Below, in pieces: positions 8,227 through 15,058 of a DNA stretch of 64,000 nucleotides. Both the position numbers and the translations under genes were made by a program. The stretch lies in assembly GCA_031553875.1 (NCBI GenBank), contig JAVBKU010000004.1, forward strand, positions 124,001 through 188,000. The letters are read 5' to 3'. The notes beneath the pieces are model-generated. The model made no database searches. It was not told the origin of the DNA and saw nothing but the letters and a program-made list of their open reading frames with translations. Every line of letters starts with the position of its first letter. Positions within the stretch are counted from its first letter, which is position 1. This stretch comes from JAVBKU01 sp031553875 (GTDB lineage Bacteria > Bacteroidota > Bacteroidia > Bacteroidales > Rikenellaceae).

Positions 8227-10170
8227 TTACTTAACTATCTGCTTCAGGGGATTATCCACGGTGAATATCTTGCCGCTGTCGGCGCTGGGCATAAGGTAAA
8301 CCTTGAGCCTGCGCGTAGTGTTGGCGGGAATCTCCACGTCGAAGCCCACCAATACATGTCCGTTGTTGGGCATTTCATATGTCTTTGTGGGATCATAGTC
8401 GGTAGGCTGGGCGCTCCATTTGCCCAGTACCGCTCCCTCGGCTTCGATATTGATGTCCACACGCTTCTTGTTGCTGCTGAACAGGATTATGTTGCTCTTA
8501 TCCTGATTTATACGCACGTTGGTGGTCTTCGCAGTGAGGTTCCAACGTACCTTGGCGGGTTTGTCGCCAGTGGTTATCACGTCTTCCACCATCATATATT
8601 TGCCCTCTACCAGCGCCACGCCGCGTACGGCTTTGGATACTTGGTCGGAGTAGATGGAGGTGAGGTCGACCACCACGGACATAAGTTCCGGAGTGTTCAC
8701 ATGCTCGTTGATTATTGTTTTGCCGGTAACCAACTGTTTGGCATCGTTTATCATCAGGGTATTGTGCGCTCTGACGCTGTAACGGAATATATCCCAGCGC
8801 GGCGAGTCCTGCGTCATCTTCCATGTACCGGCCCCGAGGTGTGTTTCGAGCGGATGGTATCTGTCGCCTCCCAGGTCGGTGGCCCAACGTACGTGCATGG
8901 CCTCGAATATGAAGCTGCCCACGTCCATATGGCCGTGACCCGTATTGGGAGAACCTGCCTTTACTCCCACGAAAAGGGCGTTAGGATCGGTCCATGACGA
9001 ACGCATAGTCGCCACGGCACTCACACCCTGCGCCACGTACATCTTATCCTTGGGTTCCACGGGTTTGGCCATGGGAGCCTGGGAGCCTGCGCCCCAAAGA
9101 ATGGACCATATAAGTATGCGGTCTTTGGTGAACATGCCTTTGGGATTGGTGATGGCCTTGTGCTGGAAGAAAAGCAGGGCCTGGTCTTTGGTCTTGCTGT
9201 AGAACCACATCACCGCAGGACTCAGCGGAACTACGTTAGTCGACGAGCAATCGCAGTAGTTGAATCTATTCAGGGTGGGGGTTACCATGCTCGAGTAGTA
9301 GAGCCCGGTCTTCATAAACCCGGGGACCTTTATAAGCTCGCTCTCCTTGCCGAAATATTTTTCGTAGACATCAAGGTACAGGGCGTTGAACTGTGTGCCG
9401 TATTCCCAGTACATGGGGCCTTCGGGATAGGCTCCGTCGGGGGCGTAGTTGCTCATGGCCAGGGGCATGGACTCCTCGGCGCGGGCGATGACCTTATTCA
9501 TCAGCTCGGGGTCGGTGTCCTTGACGGCGATGGCTCCCACGGTCAGGGCGGCGTTACACACCTGGTTCCAGTTATTGTGGGAGGTGAGCCACCATGTGGG
9601 CTTGTTGAACGAGGGCATGATACCTTTGTCTATAATGGCATGCGCTATCTTTTCGCGCGAAGAGGGGGAGAGCTGGTCGTAAAGCCAGTCGAGGCCCACG
9701 GCCAGACCCAGGGTCAACTCGGCGGCATCGAGGTAGGCCTTCGCGTCGTTCCAGTCTTCCAGTTCAGCAGCGTGGAGCATCTCCTTCTCGGCGCGGGTGG
9801 CGAACGACTTATTACCTGTCATACGGTAGCCGTAGCTGAGGATGCTCACCTTACGCAGTATCTCGCGGGCGGAGGATAGCATGGTCTTGCGGTTGACGTC
9901 GAACTTTATCTCGGTCAGTCCCATAGTGTCTATAATATAGCACTCCTCGATGGTCTTCTTGTGTACATTGAGCCACAGGGGATCGCCGTTGATTTTTTTC
10001 ATCAGGTCCTTCTCCTGTCCCGCACGCAGGAACAGGCGGGGGCGTGAATCGCCGAACGTTTGGGTGTTGTCGTTTTTTGCTCCTTTCGCTTCTTTTGCCG
10101 CCGGGGCTGCATTGAGTTGGAGGCCGGTGAGCAGGATAATGGCCGCTGCTATTGAAATTAATTTTTTCAT
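8227..10170 (-). CDS. Heparinase II/III-family polysaccharide lyase (paralogue 2)
   Basis: 647 aa, with signal peptide MKKLISIAAAIILLTGLQLNA. The family blocks occur in the same order as in its neighbours: RPRLFLRAGQEKDLM near the mature N-terminus, SHNNWNQVCNAALTVGAIA, YPEGPMYWEYGTQFNALYL, and TGHGHMDVGSFIFEA at the start of the C-terminal domain. The putative catalytic Asn, Tyr and His are kept. It is clearly paralogous to both flanking genes, so the three arose by tandem duplication, but divergence is large enough that specificities may differ. Only 25 bp separate it from the upstream paralogue, consistent with one operon. It is probably exported to the periplasm. No lipobox cysteine is visible, so outer-surface anchoring is not supported. 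Confidence 0.85.
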   Translation of the reverse strand: MKKLISIAAAIILLTGLQLNAAPAAKEAKGAKNDNTQTFGDSRPRLFLRAGQEKDLMKKINGDPLWLNVHKKTIEECYIIDTMGLTEIKFDVNRKTMLSSAREILRKVSILSYGYRMTGNKSFATRAEKEMLHAAELEDWNDAKAYLDAAELTLGLAVGLDWLYDQLSPSSREKIAHAIIDKGIMPSFNKPTWWLTSHNNWNQVCNAALTVGAIAVKDTDPELMNKVIARAEESMPLAMSNYAPDGAYPEGPMYWEYGTQFNALYLDVYEKYFGKESELIKVPGFMKTGLYYSSMVTPTLNRFNYCDCSSTNVVPLSPAVMWFYSKTKDQALLFFQHKAITNPKGMFTKDRILIWSILWGAGSQAPMAKPVEPKDKMYVAQGVSAVATMRSSWTDPNALFVGVKAGSPNTGHGHMDVGSFIFEAMHVRWATDLGGDRYHPLETHLGAGTWKMTQDSPRWDIFRYSVRAHNTLMINDAKQLVTGKTIINEHVNTPELMSVVVDLTSIYSDQVSKAVRGVALVEGKYMMVEDVITTGDKPAKVRWNLTAKTTNVRINQDKSNIILFSSNKKRVDINIEAEGAVLGKWSAQPTDYDPTKTYEMPNNGHVLVGFDVEIPANTTRRLKVYLMPSADSGKIFTVDNPLKQIVK

Positions 10171-10195
10171 GATATGGGCTGTATACTGGTTTAGG

Positions 10196-12103
10196 TTATT
10201 TTATTATACGTTCTGTAAGCTTGGACGAGTATTCGTTCGCAGTCTTGCCCGGGAGCAGATACACCTTGAAATCGCGTGTGGCCCCGGCGGGTATCTCCAC
10301 GTCAAACCCTACGATCATATGGCCTTTATTGGGATTTTCGTAGGTCTTGGCGGGGTCGTAATCGGTGGGTTTGGCGCTCCATGTGCCGAGTTTAGCACCT
10401 TCGGCCACGATCTTCATGGTGAGTGTTTTGCCGTTCTTAGTCAGGGTGATGATGCCACTGCTCTGGTCTATCTTGGCGTCCTGGGTGGTGGTCATCATAC
10501 TCCAGCGTACGCTGGCGGGCTTGTCGTTGGCTGTGATCTTATCCTCTACCATGACATACTTCTTGTCGATCATCGCCACCCCACGCACGGCTTTGGCTAC
10601 ATCGTTGGCATATACGGGAGTGAGGTCGGAGACGGCGTACATGAACATAGGATCGGCCGAGCGGTCCTGTATCTCGGCGGTAGCATTGACGAGCTGCTTC
10701 TGGCCGTTGATGGTCAGTGTGCTATGGGCCTTGTTGTTGTAGCGGAACACATCCCAGCGCGGAGAGTCCTGACTCCTGTTCCACAGGGCGGCTTTGATAT
10801 ATGTCTCGATATTATGATAACTGTCCATACCGAGGTCGGTACTCCATTTCACGCCGTCGATCTCCATTACGAATTCACCTACGTCCATATGTCCGTGGCT
10901 AACGCCCGGCATCCCGGCCTTGAAGCCCACGAAAAGGGCATTCCTTTTATCCCAATTGGCACGCATGGTAGCCAGAGAAGGCACACCCTTGGCACAGTAG
11001 AACAGCGATGTAGGCATCTCGGCCTTTGCAAGCGATATCCTGTTGCCCGCCCCCCAGATCATTACGGCGGGGAACAGACGTTGCGATGCGTAGTTCTGAT
11101 CGGGTTGTTCCTTTACAAAACGTTTCTGCATGTACAGCAAGGCGGGATTATGCGTCTTACTGTAGAACCATAGCACAGTACCGCTGAAACTACCTTTAGT
11201 GCCGGTGTCACAGTAGCTGAAATTACCCAATGTGGGGGTAAGGGTGTATTGTGTGAACTCGGCGCTCTGCATGAATCCGGGCGTCTTTACCTGCTCGCTC
11301 TCCACACCGAAATATTTCTCTACTGTAGAGAGGTACATCACATTGAACGATGTCCCGTACGACCAGTAACCGGGGCCTTCGGGATAAACACCTTCGGGAG
11401 CGTAATGTACCAAGGAGTATTTCATCAGTGTGTCGGCGCGGTTTATGGCGTCCATACCCAGTTTGGGGTCTACCTCCATTATAGCCAGTCCGGAGAGGGC
11501 CATGGAGGCGTGACACACCTGGTTCCAGTTATTATCGCCCTTCACCCAGCTCTTGTTGCCGAGGGCCTCGGCCGGCTTCATGGCGTAGTTGATAATGGCC
11601 GAGGATATCTTGGCGCGTGAGTCCGGCGAGAGCTTGTCGTAGAGCCAGTCGTAACCAATGGCCATCCCGAGGCTCATTTCGGCGGCGTCGAGGAATGTTT
11701 TGTGGTTCCAGTTGGGCAGGGCCGCCTTATCGAGCATCTCCTGCTCGGCGCGAACGAAATAGTTATCGTTATTGGTCATGCGGTAACCGTAACTGAGGAT
11801 AAATATCTTGCGTAAGGTTTCGCGTGCCGAAGAAAGCATGGTCTTGTTGTTCTGGTCGAACTTTATTTCGGTCACGGGCTGTGTGCAGATCTTGTCGCAC
11901 TCGGCGATAAGTTGGTCGTGCATAGCCGTCCACATAGAGTCCTTCCCGATGTTCTTCATCAGGGCCTTTTCTTCTCCCTTACGCAAAAGGATTCGCGGAT
12001 GGGATGTGTCCTTTACAGGAGTATCACCTATGGGCGTGGCGGCCTGCACGGCGACATACCCCACCAGCATAAGCGATACGAGGATGGAACGTAGGTTTTT
12101 CAT
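10196..12103 (-). CDS. Heparinase II/III-family polysaccharide lyase (paralogue 3, promoter-proximal)
   Basis: 635 aa from the ATG at 12103, where a signal peptide begins (MKNLRSILVSLMLVGYVAVQA). An open extension to 12241 would run through the predicted promoter and is rejected. Family blocks: HPRILLRKGEEKALM, GDNNWNQVCHASMALSG, YPEGPGYWSYGTSFNVMYL and SHGHMDVGEFVMEIDG. It differs from the two downstream copies by His instead of Asn after NNWNQVC, by Ser in YWSYGT, and by Glu instead of Ser in DVGEF, so its active-site cleft may differ. First gene of the probable three-gene operon. The divergent sugar permease begins 262 bp upstream. Confidence 0.85.
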   Translation of the reverse strand: MKNLRSILVSLMLVGYVAVQAATPIGDTPVKDTSHPRILLRKGEEKALMKNIGKDSMWTAMHDQLIAECDKICTQPVTEIKFDQNNKTMLSSARETLRKIFILSYGYRMTNNDNYFVRAEQEMLDKAALPNWNHKTFLDAAEMSLGMAIGYDWLYDKLSPDSRAKISSAIINYAMKPAEALGNKSWVKGDNNWNQVCHASMALSGLAIMEVDPKLGMDAINRADTLMKYSLVHYAPEGVYPEGPGYWSYGTSFNVMYLSTVEKYFGVESEQVKTPGFMQSAEFTQYTLTPTLGNFSYCDTGTKGSFSGTVLWFYSKTHNPALLYMQKRFVKEQPDQNYASQRLFPAVMIWGAGNRISLAKAEMPTSLFYCAKGVPSLATMRANWDKRNALFVGFKAGMPGVSHGHMDVGEFVMEIDGVKWSTDLGMDSYHNIETYIKAALWNRSQDSPRWDVFRYNNKAHSTLTINGQKQLVNATAEIQDRSADPMFMYAVSDLTPVYANDVAKAVRGVAMIDKKYVMVEDKITANDKPASVRWSMMTTTQDAKIDQSSGIITLTKNGKTLTMKIVAEGAKLGTWSAKPTDYDPAKTYENPNKGHMIVGFDVEIPAGATRDFKVYLLPGKTANEYSSKLTERIIK

Positions 12104-12164
12104 TTTATGGTTTATTCGGTTTTGTTTTAGATACACGTCCGCCCTGAAAATTAAAGACGGATTA

Positions 12165-12172
12165 CAAAAATA
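12165..12172 (-). promoter_or_regulatory. -7 element of the lyase operon (TATTTTTG, minus strand)
   Basis: CAAAAATA on the plus strand reads TATTTTTG on the minus strand, a full match to TAnnTTTG. Transcription would start near 12158, giving a leader of about 55 nt before the ATG at 12103. No clear TTTG is found at -33, which would fit an activator-dependent promoter. Confidence 0.5.
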
Positions 12173-12267
12173 ATCAAAAAACCGGGAAACGGTCAGCCGC
12201 CCCCAATAAATTTGGATGCCATTTAAAATAAACACGGACAAAGCGGATTAACTTACGATTTTAATAA

Positions 12268-12275
12268 TATCTTTG
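12268..12275 (+). promoter_or_regulatory. -7 element of the permease-kinase operon (TATCTTTG)
   Basis: TATCTTTG matches the -7 consensus. Transcription would start near 12282, about 80 nt before the permease ATG. No -33 TTTG is present at the right spacing. The two operons therefore diverge from a region of about 100 bp. Confidence 0.5.
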
Positions 12276-12364
12276 TATCCGTGTGTTTTAGAGGTATGGC
12301 CGTGTGCCGCCCGGAGCGCATCGTTATAGACAACCAATCTAAAACTATAAAAACCTGAATTGTT

Positions 12365-13534
12365 ATGGTTAAAAAATCAGACTCAAAAGTAACGGTAAAT
12401 GCAGGGAGTGCAGTACTTCCGGTGCTGTTCGGATTTTTCATTATGGGATTCTGCGACGTGGTGGGCATCTCCACCAGCTATGTACAGAAAGATTTCGGCT
12501 TGAGTGAAACTGTAGCCGGTTTTATCCCCTCTATGGTGTTCCTGTGGTTCCTGTTGTTGAGCGTGCCCGCAGCTATACTTATGAACAAGCTGGGACGCAA
12601 AAATATGGTGCAGGTGAGTATGGTGGTTACCATAATAGGTATGCTGATACCGTTCGTGTCGTATACGCTTGTGACATGCATGACCGCTTTCGCTCTGCTG
12701 GGTATTGGTAATACCATTCTTCAGGTGTCGCTCAATCCACTGTTGACCAACGTAGTGAAGGGTGACAGACTCACAAGCTCTCTTACCGCCGGACAGGTTA
12801 TCAAGGCCGTGTCGTCTTTCTGCGGCCCGTTCATCGCTCTTTTCGCCCTGACCCAATTCGGCAGCTGGCAGGCGCTGTTCCCCATCTTTGCGGCCATCAC
12901 CGTGCTCTCGTCGCTGTGGCTGATGTTCACTCCCATTAAGGAAGAGAAGCCCGAAAAGGCCTCCTCTGTGGGCGCGACGTTCTCACTGCTCAAGGATAAG
13001 GTGATACTCTTGCTGTTCCTTGGTATAGTGTTCGTTGTGGGTGTCGACGTGGGGATGAATACTGTTACCCCCAAACTTCTTATGGAGCGTGTGGGTATGA
13101 GCGTTGAAACTGCAGGCCTCGGTTCGAGCGTTTACTTTATCTGCCGTACGGCCGGCGCTTTCCTCGGAGCCATACTGTTGGTTAAGGTAGCCGACGTGAG
13201 ATATTTCAGGTTCAATATCATAGCCGCCCTCATCGGTATAGCCTGCCTCGCGTTCGCGCAGGGTGAAGTGGCGATCCTCGCTCTTGTGGGCTTTATGGGC
13301 TTCACTTGCTCGAGCATCTTCTCCATCATTTATTCTCAGGCTATGAAGGCTCATCCCGATAAGGCCAACGAAATTTCCGGGCTGATGATCACCGGCGTGT
13401 TCGGCGGTGCACTCGTTCCGCCCCTTATGGGTTTCGCTGCCGATACTATCGGCAGCCAGGTGGGCTCGGTACTCGTGATCTCGCTGTGCGTGCTTTACCT
13501 CGTGTCATGCTCGTTCGCGCTGAAAACTAAATAG
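12365..13534 (+). CDS. MFS sugar permease, FucP/GluP-like
   Basis: Inner-membrane proton-coupled sugar transporter of the FucP (FGHS) branch of the major facilitator superfamily, 389 aa, with about 12 hydrophobic segments. Typical features are the N-terminal LFGFFIMGFCDVVGISTSYVQKDF helix, the MNKLGRKN loop after TM2 (the MFS A-motif position) and GIGNTILQVSLNPLL in TM4. The usual length of this family is about 390-430 aa. It is co-oriented with a ROK kinase 13 bp downstream and divergent from three polysaccharide lyases. The likely job is uptake of a monosaccharide or unsaturated disaccharide released in the periplasm. The sugar itself cannot be read from sequence. Confidence 0.85.
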   Translation: MVKKSDSKVTVNAGSAVLPVLFGFFIMGFCDVVGISTSYVQKDFGLSETVAGFIPSMVFLWFLLLSVPAAILMNKLGRKNMVQVSMVVTIIGMLIPFVSYTLVTCMTAFALLGIGNTILQVSLNPLLTNVVKGDRLTSSLTAGQVIKAVSSFCGPFIALFALTQFGSWQALFPIFAAITVLSSLWLMFTPIKEEKPEKASSVGATFSLLKDKVILLLFLGIVFVVGVDVGMNTVTPKLLMERVGMSVETAGLGSSVYFICRTAGAFLGAILLVKVADVRYFRFNIIAALIGIACLAFAQGEVAILALVGFMGFTCSSIFSIIYSQAMKAHPDKANEISGLMITGVFGGALVPPLMGFAADTIGSQVGSVLVISLCVLYLVSCSFALKTK

Positions 13535-13547
13535 ACCTTATATAGAT

Positions 13548-14651
13548 ATGTACGAATCAGATAAAAGGACAGTCATCACCCTCGACGCAGGAGGCACCAA
13601 CTTCGTTTTCGGAGCCATACGCGGCGGCGAGTTCGTGATCGACCCCATAACAATACCTTCGGAATCACACTCGCTCGATCTCTGCCTCGGCGCTCTCGAA
13701 AAGGGGTTCCGCATGGTGATGGAGCGTTTGCCCGAGCCAGCGGCGGCGATTAGCTTTGCGTTCCCCGGCCCGGCGGATTATCCCAATGGCATCATAGGTG
13801 GCCAGCTGCCCAACTTCCCCTCGTTCAGGGGTGGGGTGGCTCTCGGACCGTTCCTGGAGGATAAATTGGGCATTCCCGTGTTTATAAACAACGACGGCGA
13901 CCTCTATGCCCTAGGCGAGGCCCTTGCGGGCGTTCTTCCGGAGGTAAATGCCAAGTTGGAGAAGGCGGGGAGCCCCAAACGTTACAAGAATCTTATAGGT
14001 TATACGCTCGGTACCGGCTTCGGTTGCGGTATCGTTGCCAACCTGCGCCTGCACCTGGGCGATAACTCATGCTCTGGCGAGACATGGTGCCTGCGCAATA
14101 AGAAATATCCGGAGATCATTGTCGAAGAGAGCGTCAGCATACGCGCCATCAAGAGGGTGTACGGCGAACGTTCCGGCAATAAGGACCACGGACTCGAACC
14201 CAAGGAGATATTCGAGATAGCCGAAGGTACGCGTCCCGGCGACCGTGCTGCGGCCATAGGCAGCTTCGAGGAACTGGGAGAGATGGCGGGCGAGGCTATG
14301 GCTTCGGCCTCTACGCTCATCGACGGGCTTATCGCCGTGGGCGGAGGGCTCGCTGGCGCGGCCAAATATATCATCCCGGCTATAGTGAAGGAGATGAACA
14401 GCACCATAGGATCTCTTAACGGCGACGTGTTCCAGCGTCTACCTCTCAAGGTTTATAATCTCGACGACGAGGCCCAGTTCGCTGAATTCGCAGGGGGAGA
14501 GCTTCGCGAGATCAAGGTCTACGGCAGCGACCGCACCGTGATGTTCGACGCCGTGAAGCGTATCGGTATCGCCGTGTCGAAGATAGGCGCGCCCAAAGCC
14601 ATATCGCTGGGGGCCTACTTCTTCGCACTGAATATGCTTGACGAGAAGTAA
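13548..14651 (+). CDS. ROK family sugar kinase
   Basis: Cytoplasmic ATP-dependent hexose or N-acetylhexosamine kinase of the ROK family, 367 aa. The N-terminal phosphate-1 loop is ITLDAGGTNFVFGAI. The central FINNDGDLYALGE contains the catalytic Asp region. The GYTLGTGFGCGIV adenosine-side glycine loop follows, and IAVGGGLAGAAKYI lies near the end. The classic ROK zinc motif (Cys-rich CxCGxxGCxE) is not visible. The corresponding stretch reads NSCSGETWCLRNKKYPE. It is longer than glucokinase-type ROK proteins (about 300 aa), as in Bacteroidota N-acetylhexosamine-kinase-like members. It is coupled to the permease (13-bp gap), suggesting phosphorylation of the imported sugar. Confidence 0.85.
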   Translation: MYESDKRTVITLDAGGTNFVFGAIRGGEFVIDPITIPSESHSLDLCLGALEKGFRMVMERLPEPAAAISFAFPGPADYPNGIIGGQLPNFPSFRGGVALGPFLEDKLGIPVFINNDGDLYALGEALAGVLPEVNAKLEKAGSPKRYKNLIGYTLGTGFGCGIVANLRLHLGDNSCSGETWCLRNKKYPEIIVEESVSIRAIKRVYGERSGNKDHGLEPKEIFEIAEGTRPGDRAAAIGSFEELGEMAGEAMASASTLIDGLIAVGGGLAGAAKYIIPAIVKEMNSTIGSLNGDVFQRLPLKVYNLDDEAQFAEFAGGELREIKVYGSDRTVMFDAVKRIGIAVSKIGAPKAISLGAYFFALNMLDEK

Positions 14652-14676
14652 TGGCCGGTAAGGTTGTAACAAATCG

Positions 14677-14707
14677 AAAGCCCGGAGGTGTCATGCCTCC
14701 GGGCTTT
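14677..14707. terminator. Terminator after the permease-kinase operon
   Basis: Perfect 12-bp stem (AAAGCCCGGAGG and CCTCCGGGCTTT) with a 7-nt loop, 25 bp after the kinase stop. It is nearly symmetric and may also stop leftward transcripts. Confidence 0.8.
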
Positions 14708-14760
14708 GTTTATATGTTCAGTATTATGATTCATAAAGCGTCAAAGACGCTTACAGCTCC

Positions 14761-15017
14761 CGCATCTGAAGATTTCCGCCCGGAATAGCAGCGCAGCAAA
14801 TCCGTTAAAAACTCCCAGCATGTCTGACGACGTTAGGCTTGGGCCGTAGGGTCAAGACTAAAAGGAGGAGTTCTGGGATTTAGGATTTACAAGCGTATAT
14901 TCAGGAAATCTTCATCGGCGGGGCGCATTTTGGTCAGCACCTTTTGTGCGCTCAAAAGGTGCGAAAAAAATTATTTAAACGCGATAAAAGGTGTAAAAAA
15001 AGAAATCTTCAGATGCG
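14761..15017. repeat. Non-coding element bounded by a 16-bp inverted repeat
   Basis: CGCATCTGAAGATTTC at 14761-14776 recurs perfectly inverted at 15002-15017. A shorter third inverted copy (TGAAGATTTC) lies at about 14904-14913. Inside are a long potential stem (AAATCC/GGATTT plus CCCAG/CTGGG, 14798-14888), the REP-like palindrome 14937-14962 and A-rich tracts. No ORF is credible. The structure resembles a miniature inverted-repeat element, but no target duplication is visible outside the arms. It lies between convergent transcription units (kinase and lptD). It could also be a structured RNA. Confidence 0.5.
14937..14962. repeat. REP-like palindrome, 10-bp perfect arms
   Basis: Arms GCACCTTTTG and CAAAAGGTGC with a 6-nt loop, followed by GAAAAAAA. 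Same design as the palindrome at 5909-5941 with compensated changes. It may serve as the lptD terminator region, since lptD ends at 15059 on the minus strand. Confidence 0.55.
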
Positions 15018-15058
15018 AGGATTGCAGGCGCTTGCGCGCCTTGAAATATTATAGATTT

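Noticed and set aside
9950..11173. Plus-strand frame of 407 codons over the lyase genes
   Set aside because: It is an antisense shadow of two clear heparinase-family genes and arises from biased codon use.
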